Notes: a model not told the origin generated them from the sequence alone. A DNA stretch of 64,000 nucleotides from Lethocerus indicus (GCA_019843655.1 JACDQD010000001.1:49044794-49108793); one strand, 5' to 3'. Counted from the stretch's first letter, positions 12,611 through 26,935 are shown. Program-made: numbers and translations.

Positions 12611-13333
12611 CTGTATAGAGTGAAATCAAATTAAATACGCGTATTCGGATTATAATGCGGGAGTTTATTTTGATTGGAAGGAGGCCGGGAGCTGGACTCG
12701 AGTGGAATATGCCCCCTGTCGAGAGGACCCACACTCCTTTTATCCGTGCATTTTACCGAGAACCACTTCACAACCGCCCCATTGAATACTATAATGTTTC
12801 GGCGCTCTATGAGATCCGCTCGTAATCAATGGAAAATTAATATGGCACAGTCTAAGAGTGTAACATCATTGGACCTGGTCTGTGAACACAATTACAAATT
12901 ATTGTCAATTTGAGTTACTATTGGTAACTACTACAAATTCTGCATTACTAACCCGCTTATTATCGAGTTTGTTTGTGGCGCCAGCACTGTCTCTCTACTA
13001 TATATATGAGTGTGTGTGCGTGTGTGTATTGGGTTTTAGCTAAATAATTGCAGACTTCTCTCATCCGCATGTTACAAGGTACCCATATATCGAGCATTTT
13101 TCGGCACCCAAGATGTTTCAAATGGTTTTCGATTTATGTACGGGATGCAATTCGTTCGTCGTCTTCGACTTCGTCTTTTAGCGGATACTCGCCCGAACGA
13201 AATTTAGCAAACCGGTTATGACACTGACGTTCTTTTAAGGCTACATAACAATACACAGCGCATTAGTTTTTGTGAGCTTGCGACGCATTTTTACCTTTAC
13301 GAAAATAAAATGCAAAATAGGACGTTAATGTTC

Positions 13334-13336
<3 letters not shown>
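12611..13336. other. Noncoding stretch, no gene recognised
   Basis: No recognisable gene. Includes a short mixed TA/TG patch around 12,998-13,030. An open frame at 12,674-12,913 (79 codons) has no family resemblance. Confidence 0.5.
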
Positions 13337-13398
<62 letters not shown>

Positions 13399-13402
13399 TA
13401 TA
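13337..13402. repeat. (TA)n microsatellite
   Basis: TA run of about 66 bp with a single interruption (AAATA) near its right end. Confidence 0.97.
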
Positions 13403-13506
13403 ACGCTCTCAGTATATAAAGGTTGTCTTAACAAAGGGCTTTGCCAAATCTATAAGTTGTTTATTTACGTTTCTTAATACCTTTTGGGCTCCTAGCCCTC
13501 TCTTGA

Positions 13507-13508
<2 letters not shown>

Positions 13509-13600
<92 letters not shown>
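13509..13600. repeat. Compound (TA)n(GATA)n microsatellite
   Basis: A TA run (13,509-13,553) passes directly into about twelve GATA units (13,553-13,600). The 80-codon minus-strand open frame through it (poly Tyr-Ile, Leu-Ser-Ile-Tyr) is a microsatellite artefact. Confidence 0.98.
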
Positions 13601-15662
13601 CATTTATCCTGTCTATTGATAAGTAGAACCGAGTGGAAAGAGACGATACTGCAGGTAAATATTTTCTATAGGGGGGTATACGGGGGGTTCTGTACGAAAT
13701 CAAGGAGTAAATGTAATAGGAGGGCCATATAATTGGTGGGTAGTGGTGTGTGAAGAGGAGGTCCCCTCGGGCTCAGGGTTCGAGTGCCGTCCCCTGTTTT
13801 GGTGTGTACACTAATACAGAGCACGCGACTCCGATATAAATCAGTGATTACAAACTGCCCTAACCGGTAGGGCCCATCGTGGGGGGGGCTTTTACAATTC
13901 ACAGCATAACAAATTGGCACCGGCAATTACTCATTTTACCGTAGCTTTATTTTATTGACAGAATAGATAGAATTCTTTCGATAGTACGTAATTTTTATTT
14001 GACTCTAATTATAACGAAATTTATAGCCCTACGCGCTATGAAATAATGTTTAATTAATTAAAATTTTCTAGCATTTTACTTCTAGTTTAAACTAGTATTT
14101 TCGATGGAGAATGGGACTCTCGAGTCTACCGTGTAATTCGGTATATTTTTGTCTTCGCTACGTGAGTTTTCACACTGACGGTGGTAAGAACTCAGTTTTG
14201 ACAATTTCTACTGAAATCACCAAGCCGCCTTTTGATGAGACCGGTGAAGAATGGGACAGAGGTAAGCGGAGGCGGCCTCTTCCTCGTACGGAAGTTATGT
14301 TTAGATCGGGCGCCGTTAGGATTTCGCGATATATTCTGACCGTGACGATTATTACGTTACGTCGGTACCGGGATTCCGATACGGACGATTTGTTATAAGT
14401 CCGAGTGGCATCGCTTACGAGTCGGAAAAAATTGCCGGCCACCTCCACAGATTACCGGAACTTCATAAAACGGCGCTCCCGGAATTCGGCCCGTCCGATC
14501 CATTGTTCCTCCCCAACTGAGTTACGATCGAATCTAATCCCCAACCCAAAATCGGCATTCATTATAACATCCCTGACCGATCTAATATTTTATCCCCCTT
14601 ACGGCGCACACCGTATACATCCTACGGCCGTACTCGAGTTTAACATTATCCACCACTAAATAGGGATAAATATTTAAAAAAGGATAGGACGACAACAAAA
14701 AAGAGAAAAACTCTTATAACCACATCTTCCATAAATTTGTCATTATAATAATGCCTAATTCCGTGTACGCTTTTTTTAATATTCACCGTATTTTTTTATT
14801 TTTATTTTAAGGCGTTACAATTTTTAAATCGTAATAATATTTTGCGACCGGGCGATTCGATAACGCGAATTCGAAGGAGGCTCCACCCGTTGAATTCCCG
14901 CGACGAGCCGCCTGACTCTCGATTAAAAAATCAAATTAATTTTTTCACAGCTCTGTTTCCTTTTCTTCAGTTACACTCCAAAAATATTAATTAGCTGTCT
15001 AAAATTAGACGGCACCTGCCGATCGGAATTGATCGCAGCCCGGCATGTTGACGACTCGACCGAGGATTACGGATCGCGACGATGGTATTTTACAGGAGGC
15101 CAGGCGGCTTAAAATTTACAATAACATTTGTTTCGTTGGTACTGATTTTGGTCAGTCTAACAGACGAATGAGATAGACCAGAAACGGTGATAACGGGTCG
15201 GATATCTAATTAAAGTAGGGAAGGCGGCCGACAATCCCCCATAAATCGAGTGGGGGCAGGAAATTGATGGGGCGGTTTGCGCGGAGGCAATGCGGTCCGG
15301 CCCGTTTATGTTGGATTAACGGTGGCAGAGCCCTATGTCCCCATTTTAATCCTAAACTCGGGTTCCTTTCTGCTGGGGGCGATGACGAGGATGACTATAC
15401 GGATTGGCGGAGAACCAATATATATTTATAGGGGTCGGGTGGGGGGTCGTAAATCAAGTGTCGACTAGGTGCGAAAAGTATTTAATTAAAGTGGGAAGGG
15501 AGCCCGCCCGGGACGCTCCCACCATTTGCATTATAGAGCTATTAGGCCGCTCCTCACTCCCCTACCCACTTTATTAACGTTTAATCTATTCACCGCCCCC
15601 GAACCCCTCGTAAACGTCTCATCGATAATAAATGCTCCCCGTGTTTGTACATAGTGATATGC
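13601..15662. other. Noncoding stretch, no gene recognised
   Basis: Open frames of 84-95 codons occur on both strands between 14,110 and 14,660 and look like mutual shadows. No family was recognised. The SINE-like head at 13,734-13,790 is listed separately. Confidence 0.5.
13734..13790 (+). repeat. Possible tRNA-derived SINE head (A-box/B-box-like)
   Basis: TGGTGGGTAGTGGTGTG (13,734-13,750) resembles a pol III A box. GGGTTCGAGTGCC (13,776-13,788) resembles a B box at the usual tRNA spacing of about 40 bp. The B-box part shares its core with the minus-strand site near 32,561-32,573. No complete tRNA cloverleaf can be drawn, so a SINE remnant is more likely than a tRNA gene. Confidence 0.3.
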
Positions 15663-15675
15663 GGGGGGGGGGGGG
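15663..15675 (+). repeat. Poly-G run (13 G)
   Basis: Thirteen consecutive G residues. Such tracts fold into G-quadruplexes and are hard to sequence accurately. Confidence 0.95.
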
Positions 15676-15968
15676 CAGATGTGCCCTTTCATTAAATATC
15701 CCCTACTCAACCCAGTTATGGACCGGGTTCCGAGTAAACCGGACTCCTAGAAATAAAAGTATGAAACGGTTTAAATTTACTTATCCTCCTGGGCGACGAT
15801 TAAAATTCCAGAGACCACTACAAGTTTTGTAATATTAGTCCACGGCGGACTATAATCTACCGACAGACGGAAACTAATTCACGAATTGGTAAGGGAGATC
15901 GCGAGAGCGAAATTCGCCACGCAGGTAAAAAGTCAAGCTAGTCAGGCGATATAAATTATTCATTATAC

Positions 15969-15969
15969 G

Positions 15970-15998
<29 letters not shown>
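15969..15998. repeat. (TA)n microsatellite
   Basis: Short perfect TA run of about 30 bp. Confidence 0.95.
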
Positions 15999-16001
<3 letters not shown>

Positions 16002-17757
16002 CATGTTTGTTATACGGGCGTGGTTCGCTACCGTCGAGTAAAACACTCAGATATTTCTGTGGTACGACACAGAAGCCTAACGGAATTTTAATCGGTATGC
16101 CAAATGGAGAACCGACACTACCGAGTTACGTGACGGGTTGCTTTTAAGAAATACATAGGGTACTTTTCATTTAACATACAGTTAGATTGCGACTATAACG
16201 AACAAATTTATAATTGACAACCTTATTTTAAAACCGAACGGGACGTACGGATTCGAGTGGCGGGGATCCACTGAGCTATCGTTAAATATAATTAAAATGC
16301 CCTAGGCATTAGGCAACTAGGGTTTTGAGGGCGTGAGCCGAGTGACGATCTCCCTCTAAATAGGGAGACGGCCTCCGAACGGCGGGCTTGTGTGATCGGT
16401 TTGTCTCCGTTATTTCTACGGGGTTTATTCGGCGTAAGATTATTATAAGGGAAATAGGTGGGTGAGGGGGCTATATTTGGATGTAGGGGAGCCGGAGGGA
16501 GGCTATACTGGTCTCTATAGCGAAGAGAGATTTGTAAAACGGGATTTGCTCGGGGCGGCCAACACCGGTCCTTTTCCTATTCATTGGCCCTCGGGCCTTA
16601 TGTCTACAATTATCGTAGCTCCGGCGGGCCCGGTTAATCCACCGCTAAACGTCTACCCGGATTACCTCCCTGCCCGCACCGTAAATAAACCCCGCTTCAT
16701 AATACACTCCCCGGGTTCAAAACAGTTTTTTCTTTAGCCCGACCCCACTGCCCCTCTGCGTCCCCGTCTTCTCCTATTTAACTCCGTGCCTGCGCGTACA
16801 CAATACGCGTAAAACATGTACCCTACCTACAAACGGGGTATTTTAACGTATTCCGGAATCATTTTCCGTCGTCACTCCTAGGCCTACCGGTCGATGTCCG
16901 GTCATTTTTTGTTAATATTAGAGATTATTCTTATACGACGAGTGTAATACGGAAACCCTTATTTAAGATGTCCGCGGTGCTCCATAACTTCTGCACATAT
17001 TACTCAATTTTTATCACTTTTTTCTTTTAATCGCATCGCGAAAATCATAAGGCGTGACAATTTAGAAACAAAAATTAAATAAAGGCCCCCGCGGAGTGTA
17101 AACCCCCGTACGATACCGTTCTTTTTAATATAGGACGTTACTTACGGGTCTAAACGTTTTTAAAAATTAATTTACGTAATATTCCTGACTCTTTTCAGAT
17201 AGACTCGTAATAAATTAAATATCGATCGAAATGATCGATTCCGGGTTGGGCTCGCGACGCGGGATGCTGCTACCGTCCGACCGAACCTAAAATATATTAC
17301 ATTTTACCGTAATACGTATTTAATTAGACATAAACGTTACTTTTTTCTTTATAACTAAGGATTTATGCCTCTGCATCGCGGGCTCATTCTTGTCGTCGGT
17401 TACGCGAATCTTCGTTAGGCAGCAGCAAATCTACCGCTCTGCGACAGTGATTTACAGTTTTGTCATACGATCGACCGGGATGAAGAACAAAATTCAGAAG
17501 TTAACAGTAAATTTTTTTCACCCTTTCTTCTGTTCGACAAGTCCGTACCCAACAATATCGCGTCCTTGACATTTTCTCCGAACCGAAACCAACTCTACCG
17601 CTCTCGATGATGTATGAGCCTACTGATTGACGAAAGCAAATTATTTCCGAACCTATTTATTTTTATTTATCGTAATAATAAATATAAAGATATTAATTGT
17701 GTATTGAATTCAACTCGTGGTTCGAAGTTGAAATTTCGAGCTATCCCTGTAGATCGT
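15999..17757. other. Noncoding stretch, no gene recognised
   Basis: No gene recognised. A 91-codon frame at 16,462-16,737 has no familiar features. A 7 bp perfect stem (ATCGATC/GATCGAT) sits at 17,221-17,239. Confidence 0.5.
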
Positions 17758-18244
17758 ACGGAAGGTAAGTAGCGGGAGGTGGGAGTTTATTTCGGTTCTG
17801 TAACCTTGCGCCTATATCGTTACTATAGACGGATATTTACGCGAAATCTATTTATTACTTCTACCGACCGACAGATCCGTACACGGACAAATAAATTCCG
17901 GCATAAAATCCGCTAATAAATCCGTACCCGAGGGGTGGAGTCGATTCTTATTAGTCGGGTATTGGGAGTCCAGAAGGACCGGCGAGGATAAAGGACCGGG
18001 CAGTGTGTCGAGAGTGAAACTTTCACAAAAGCCACCCCGACAAGAGAAGGAACCAAATAAAAATGCCTTCCTTAACTAGCGACGGAACATGGAATCCGTA
18101 CGTAGATTTATGTTTTCCTTGTTGTGTAAAATATAGAAAACGGGTAAAATAAGAGATAGGAACCGGTGAGATGACGAGGGTACTGTAGGTATGGTGGGGG
18201 GGGGGAGAGTAAGTAAGAGGGAGGGAGGAGAGGGGGCGGGACGG
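17758..18244 (+). repeat. Arm B of the near-identical ~480 bp inverted repeat
   Basis: Plus-strand counterpart of 4,274-4,752. The segment starts ACGGAAGGTAAGTAGC and ends in a polypurine tract (18,190-18,240: G10, then AGAGTAAG, GGGAGGGAGG and similar). Differences from arm A are homopolymer-length changes and two terminal C/T changes. ACGGA occurs at both ends (17,758-17,762 and 18,241-18,245) and could be a 5 bp target-site duplication, but arm A does not show the same pair, so this is tentative. Minus-strand open frames of 90 and 136 codons here come from the purine-rich strand and are not supported as genes. Confidence 0.93.
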
Positions 18245-20368
<2,124 letters not shown>

Positions 20369-23157
20369 ATACACACACACAATCACAGTATTTAATTTCT
20401 GGAGAAAACATTTAAAAATATACGGAATAATAATTTTTCCTGTGTAATGACGATACTCAGATAATTATTCCAGTCAATCTGGTATCGTTAACACGGTTAA
20501 AAAGGTACAGTTGCACAAACGGCAAACGTATATTTTTTAATTAGGCCGGAGTCCTGTTATATCTTCCGTTAAAGACGGAATAAACGAATTGTTTTTATTA
20601 ACTCGTAACCCGTCTAATAATGAAAAACATCTAGCAGTCTCGAGAATTTGAACTAACGATAACTGCCCGAAAAAAGAATATTAGGAAGAAGGGAAGTTTA
20701 GGAAGATTTCGACAAAATTTGATGTTACACGGAGATATAATGGTAGAATAAGTAGGGAGAGAGATGGCTAGGGGCGGGACCGATATATGAACGGAATTCC
20801 TCCACGAGGAGGGCTTCAATATATTTAGTGGGTCCCTCTAATAACAGCCCTTGTCGGGTTCCAATAACTCTGTTCCCGGTACATATGTCCCCCGCCCATT
20901 AGTCTCCCTACACCTTGTTCCGGAATCCCGGGATAATATTACCCGGTTATATTATTTGTGGGCTCTGACCCGACGCCATATCTTACAGGAGGAATGGAGC
21001 GTTCCTCTCTCCTCGCTTTCCTATATACTGCCCCGCGTATCTTTACCACCACTTTATACGGTTAGGTCCGCGCGTGTTTCTTCTATTTAACGGCCGTATG
21101 CACTCTCACAACTAAAAACAAAAATTACTAATAAATTTAATTACGATAAAATTTAATTGTTACGACGACGTTAGTTAGCCGTCATAGTTTTTCTCAACAA
21201 TGTACGAGTCGCGAATTAGAGTGGACGAAGTACGACATTTAAAGGTAGCGACAGTTAAAGGGCAGGAAAGAAAGTGGAGTGAATAGAATGCCCACAATGA
21301 GTAGATTATTTTAGCTTCAGTTTTAGCAAAAAATGTTGGGCTGGGGCTGGTGTACGAGGGCCTCCCGACGAGGAATAGGTGTTGGGTAGAGGTGTAAACC
21401 ACTTCCGGTCGGGGCTACCGGTAACGAGATGCACGTGTTGACGCCCCGGGCCCCGATACGGCCTATCGTAGGAATAGACAAAGAAGTCGGCCGATAACAT
21501 TTTAAATTTTGAGATACATCTTGCCTATAATCTTTCCTTTAAGATTAAGGATATTTTGCGGCTTGCCGGGGTCCGTCTAATGCGCGAAGACAAAAAGTTT
21601 CATTCGGTTAGGAAATAAAAACTGGGTGGGGGGCTGTCACGCATCGCTCTCAGGGGGCCGCCCCATTTTACTATAACTACCCGGTGCTGATTTCCCCGAT
21701 GTACGCAATTAACGAAACGTTCGTCCCACGTTTCGGTTTCACCTTCTCGGTAGATCGATCCCTCGGTAATATCGTACACGTCTCCGTAAGAAGGAACGTT
21801 GGGATTAGTTGGAGTAGGATCCTGTCGGGCACTCGATTACTAGAGAGATGAGGGGGAAGGGAAGGGTGTCGAAAGGGGAATTGATCCGGCGTCAAGGGGC
21901 CCGATATTTAACGGTGGCTAACTGGCGGAAATGTCGGATATAAAGAGGACGGGGCCGGGTATGTCGATATCCCCGGGGGCGGCCGTCCGTTTAATATGCC
22001 GCCCCCGGGCGACGTGTCGAGTGTTTCCACGGGCCGTTACCTCCCCGGAATGTTCTAATCCCTTTGGCGGGTTCCGTTATATTAGACGGACCCTCCCCCC
22101 GACCCTAAGTCCTATATAATTAGTCGTCGGTTAACACTCTAATGTTAGTCCACACCGCGCGCCCCCAGCCCCATCGATCCGCACTCGACGGGTCGGACGA
22201 TCGAAATTCGGAGAGTCCTATCGTTTCACCGTGTTCCGTTCATCGTTCCCGTTAGAATTAAGCATGCGAACGAACACCGATCGTCGAGGGAGATGTCCCC
22301 CTCCCCATTCAATTCCACTTATCGATAAGGCGACCTCGGGACGTAACGTTTAATGAAACGGCGACCGAACTGCGCCGGAAGGAGCAGGAGGGAGTGATAC
22401 TCGAGCTATTTTCAATTCGAGTTTTAGTCGGGAGATTTTAGGTCGTTTTACTTTATCTAAAATTAAAGCCGAATAAAATAAAATTTCACTCACAGGCTAC
22501 GATTGGTACATTTGTTTTCATTCGAATCTGTGTTGGGTGGGCGTGTTTGAGGGTTGGGCTCTGGAGACTGGTTCCGAATTGAATCGTTCCTCGGACGATG
22601 GCGGGCCCGGCCCGGTGGCAAAGCTGCTCCACCCGGTACCACCTACGGCGGAGGGAACATCGCCTAGAGAAAACCTAGTAATAAAAAGACTAATAAAAGA
22701 ACTGACGACTCGTACATGATATCTACGTAGGACCCCCGGTTTATTATTCCTGCTGTCATAAAGTGTACACCTAGACGACGCGCCTGTCGGCGGCGCCTAT
22801 CGTCGGACGGAAAACGAATAACGGGCACGGAGGCCGGCTCCATTCGAATAAAGAGGACTCGGCCTATTAAGGGGGTGAGACACAACCGAATTGATCGGTT
22901 TTTAATTAAAAGATCAAAGGTTTACAAGCTGCTATTGTAGGAGCCCCCATGTGGGCCGGCGCCCATTGTTCCGCCCCTCTTATGTACCGACTCGATAAGT
23001 TTTATTAGTAATTTGCAGGCGTCCCGCACGCGTCGCCGCCCCCGGCATCGCGCCCCTCTACACTTCCTACTCGGCCCGCCCCATCCCTATAACGCCCCGC
23101 TAAAAATAAACTAGAAATTATGCCCAGCGAATTATACGACATTTCTCTTGACTGAGT
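20369..23157. other. Noncoding stretch, no gene recognised
   Basis: No gene recognised. Short open frames only. A GC-richer section runs from about 21,900 to 23,100. Confidence 0.5.
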
Positions 23158-23159
23158 GT

Positions 23160-23186
23160 TTTGTGTGTGTGTGTGGGCGCGCGCGC

Positions 23187-23229
<43 letters not shown>

Positions 23230-23232
23230 CGT
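23160..23232 (+). repeat. Compound TG/CG tract, Z-DNA-prone
   Basis: TG repeats, a CG block (about 23,176-23,187), a longer TG block, then a second CG block (about 23,221-23,231). Alternating purine-pyrimidine CG and TG repeats are the classic Z-DNA-forming sequences. Open frames across it are artefacts. Confidence 0.95.
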
Positions 23233-24197
23233 CCAGGAAGCCAGTAACCGAAATAAAAAAAATGGGAACCAGCCTTATCTTATCTTATCGTATAATAGCG
23301 CTAGCTCTTTATCGGGAACTAATTCGGAACATTCGGGAACATTTCTGCCCGCCATCTTCCACCCTCCCATCATCGGTGACGACGCCATCGCCTCACGCTC
23401 ATTATTTCTCGGACGGACCGTTGGAGTATATCGGCCGATAGGAGACCTATCCCTTCCCATTAGTTATTAGGCAAAAATGAATTTGGCAGGATTAAATATT
23501 CCAGAATTTATTTCCACCGGGTCTTCTTCTGTCCCCAGGTCGCGAATTAACAAAAGGCCGTAGCTTATACAGAATAGGATCCTCATCGATTCCATTAAAT
23601 TAAATGGTCTTCATCAAATTTAGACCCCACAGTTACCATTAATTAGCTTAGGTTATCCCGTTGTATTGCCCTTCTATTTAAACTTCAGTTTTTATTGTCC
23701 CCGATATGGATATTATATATATATAAAATCATTGCCTGAGTAAATTGTGAATCATCACAAACTGTCATAAAACACAGAAAGTATATTCGCGATTCGGATT
23801 ATTATATTTAAATTGGATCGGTGTTACTACTTCGCAGATATTCGAAAGTCATAAAAGCTTGGCGGACACTGAACGAAAATGAAACAGTCTCTCAGAAGAA
23901 CAGGTATACATAGCGGGCAGGCCATCGATTTCATTCTGTGGGAAACGCGCTTATTTAGATAAATTCGGCGTTGGAACTTAATTATTATCCAATTCTCCGG
24001 CGAGCAGTGAAAATGGAGAAGGCGGAAAGAAGAGTAGAGGCTGTTAGAGCTGTTAGAGATAACTAATAGCATGTTGGGCCAGACCCAACATTCGAATCGG
24101 AATTAAAGCCGATTACATCCGTTAGGGAACTCTATCGAATTTAAACGCGATTGAAATCGGTAATACGATTCATTAGCATTTCGAAACGCATTTAAAG
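23233..24197. other. Noncoding stretch, no gene recognised
   Basis: No gene recognised; short random open frames only. Confidence 0.5.
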
Positions 24198-24241
24198 GCG
24201 GGTGCCAAGTACCCACCCGCTTTCTCTATATAAGCACGTGC
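24198..24241 (+). promoter_or_regulatory. Candidate TATA promoter with E-box and hairpin
   Basis: TATATAAG (24,227-24,234) is followed directly by an 8 bp palindromic E-box, GCACGTGC (24,234-24,241). It is preceded by a 7 bp perfect stem, GCGGGTG/CACCCGC (24,198-24,220). The arrangement looks like an arthropod core promoter, but no convincing open frame follows within a kilobase. A noncoding transcript or a chance match are both possible. Confidence 0.2.
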
Positions 24242-24997
24242 AACTAAAAGAAGCATGCATTTTGGAATAAAAAGCGACGGAATATAATCAACATTAATCG
24301 AGAAAATCAAAAAAGTTTTAAGTGATTCTGAGAGTGTGAAAACTTGCGATTTTCGTATCTATCCGTTTTAGCCCTCCTTACTCTACATAATCGCGTCCAA
24401 CAAAGCGTTATTTACGTATACGTATTTATAGAACGAATTTTCGTACCTTTCCAGTATAGTGCAAGTGTATCTCACCTGCTGACCATAGTTATAACACCTC
24501 CAAAGCGATAAGCTGTTCCTGGGTTCAAACGGAGGTGCCGGACGGCAGTTTTTCGATTGTTCGTTGACAACGAGTGCAGGTGAAATAATTCTAGCGAAAC
24601 CTAAATTTAATGTTTAGTTAAATACCGAACGTCGGGCACGCCTGGAGGCGACGGGGTTTTAAATAAAATTACTCTTCGAACTCTTCTTCGTCGTTAACAA
24701 CGTAGCGCTAATTTTTTGTATTTGGGATATTAAGCCCTGGGAAAACGAATTGTGTCAAAGCGCTACTATTAGTCGTTCTTATAACATAATACGGGTATAA
24801 GAGTAAAACAATATTGGGCTAATTGTCGGGTGGGTCCCATAATCCTCTCTGTTTATACAACATCCTCAGTCAGTATCTGCGGTCGTCTTTTTTGTTCGGT
24901 TTTTTCAACTTTATTATTCCTAGAGAAAGGATTCACGCCTTCTTCAGTTACCTCGTTCTCATTACCCTACCCACTTTGGGAATTGAGCAGTCCTCAC
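24242..24997. other. Noncoding stretch downstream of promoter candidate
   Basis: No gene recognised. A pyrimidine-AG site (TTTCCAG near 24,445-24,455) could be a splice acceptor if the promoter candidate is real, but nothing coding follows it. Confidence 0.4.
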
Positions 24998-25044
24998 GTT
25001 ACTATATATATATAGTATATAGTAACTATTATATATAACTAGTA

Positions 25045-25076
<32 letters not shown>
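24998..25076. repeat. TA-rich palindrome followed by (TATG)n
   Basis: GTTACTATATA and TATATAGTAAC frame an almost perfect palindrome (24,998-25,026). Further TA repeats follow, then about six TATG units (25,051-25,076). Confidence 0.85.
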
Positions 25077-25148
25077 CCGAACTGGTACATCCATGGTAAG
25101 TCTAGTTGGTAATAGTACACGACACGGGCGATTGGTAAAATGGTGCAA

Positions 25149-25190
25149 CGATAATCTAAACGTTATAAACGATAATCTAAGTAATATAAA
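25149..25190 (+). repeat. Two-unit 21 bp tandem duplication
   Basis: Two adjacent 21 bp units beginning CGATAATCTAA and ending TATAAA (25,149-25,169 and 25,170-25,190) agree at 17 of 21 positions. Confidence 0.6.
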
Positions 25191-25518
25191 CGCGATTGAA
25201 ATATCTAATATGATACTAAAACGTATTTCAATAACGTAAGAATTAACATCCTTTGGGTTTGGGGGTAGGATTTCGATAGGTACACAGTATCGATAGGTAC
25301 AAACTGTATCAAATATGCCACGCGCCTGCACGTCGTTCCCTTGCGTATTTCGATTATTTTCCGTCTATTTCGTTACACTTCAAAAATTACATTTTACATT
25401 GAATGCCGTCCAAACGTATTTGCAATCAAAATGTGTCTATCTAAATTATCCGTTAATATAACTTCTAGTCAGTCCGGAAATTGGATGATTTGGACTGTAT
25501 GCGTTAACGTTAATCAGG

Positions 25519-25522
<4 letters not shown>
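25191..25522. other. Unassigned noncoding stretch
   Basis: No gene recognised. Includes a small direct repeat, TCGATAGGTACA, at about 25,274 and 25,290. Confidence 0.5.

Positions 25523-25571
<49 letters not shown>
25523..25571. repeat. (AT)n microsatellite
   Basis: Perfect AT run of about 49 bp. Confidence 0.97.
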
Positions 25572-25573
<2 letters not shown>

Positions 25574-26046
25574 AATGTTGTACTGCCGACGGTGAGAAGC
25601 CGAAATACGAACGGCGGGGTGAGGAAATGTGTCGTGTCGCGGTAGAGGGTGTGAGACGGGACGTTGTAGACAAAGAGGTTTCATACGACGGACGTATATT
25701 GGCCTTAAGAGGTGACTGCAGGACGAGGAGGCGGAGTAATAGGGATATCCCCTCGAACAGATGTATTCACTAAACCCAAAGAGACAAACAAATGCGCCAC
25801 TCAGATGTTAGTGTTCCGATGAAAGCCTCCGTTTTTCGGTTTACAAATAAAGTAGCCACTTAAATCAGGACCGCCTTTGTAGCGCTCCCGCTTACTAATT
25901 TATTAGTTTAAATAAACTTCTTACGTCTATTTTAAACGGAGAGAGAACATTTGTTCGGATCATCTTAAGACGGGGGGGGGGCACTCCCCTCCTCACACTC
26001 CGCTAGACCCATTAAAAACATAAACTTTAAACAATTAACCGAAGCC
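25572..26046. other. Unassigned noncoding stretch
   Basis: No gene recognised. A run of nine or more G lies near 25,972-25,981. Confidence 0.5.
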
Positions 26047-26120
26047 GGAGTGTTCCTATCAGGAGTTGGAACACTCCTGACGGAGGCGAACGGTCTTTAC
26101 GTGATGCCTATACAGGCATC
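26047..26120. other. Two adjacent perfect hairpins
   Basis: First hairpin: GGAGTGTTCC (26,047-26,056) pairs with GGAACACTCC (26,068-26,077) over an 11-nt loop. Second: GATGCCT (26,103-26,109) pairs with AGGCATC (26,114-26,120) over a 4-nt loop. Two GC-containing perfect stems within 75 bp in noncoding DNA are unusual. They could be part of a structured RNA, a repeat terminus or a protein-binding site. Confidence 0.6.
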
Positions 26121-26933
26121 CGTTTTATCTCAATAAAGATGTCCAACTTATAATTCACTTACCGCCTTTTAACTCAACACAATTACCGAAGTTGGCGTTT
26201 CGGAGTATGCTCAATTCGCTTTCCACTTATACCGGTTTCGGTAGATAAGATACCGTATAAGATAAGGTACTTCATATACGCTCGCATACAAATACCTAAC
26301 ATAATTTTATAATCTCACCGGATCTAAGCTATTCCCGATTTAAGCTCAGAATTAGTTAACTGGCGATTTTGTGTCCAGTACTTAAATCTCGATATTTTGG
26401 GTAATGTCAATTGGCTTTTTATAACGACTGCGCGAATACCCGTTCTCGGTAGGTACGAAAATAAATGTGTACGCCCTTCGTAAAAAAGATGTGTGTGTGT
26501 GAGAGAGAGACAAGTTTGAAGTCGTAGTTGGAAACATTTCGAAATTTAAGTCCCGCTGGAAAAGAATAATAAAAAAACGGGCCCTTTTGAGCATTCAACA
26601 GGAAACGTAGAGTTTTTTTCGAGTGGAAGTAAGTGGCGATCAATGGAATGCCACTGGAGGAGAGAGAACAAAACTGACTTTCCGACTCGGACAAGTGCCA
26701 TAGTTCATTTCATTCCACTCAATTCCCTTTCGATTAACCAATTTTTAAAATCGCGTTCGGTTCGGTAAGGAAATATTGAAATCAACCGGCCGCTGGTAAA
26801 TTCCGAAATTTTACGTATCAATCGATAATACGCTCTGAAAATTCTCAAAACCGAGGAGGATTGGGATTTATAACAACGCCGGAGAACGGTTTTTAACAAA
26901 AGGACAAAACTCATATGCGTAATAGGTATGCCG

Positions 26934-26935
<2 letters not shown>
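26121..26935. other. Noncoding stretch, no gene recognised
   Basis: No gene recognised. A short TG/AG simple stretch lies around 26,490-26,512. Minus-strand open frames of 69-91 codons overlap one another and are unfamiliar. Confidence 0.5.

Noticed and set aside
13734..13790. Intact tRNA gene
   Set aside because: A-box- and B-box-like words are present, but acceptor and anticodon stems cannot be drawn.
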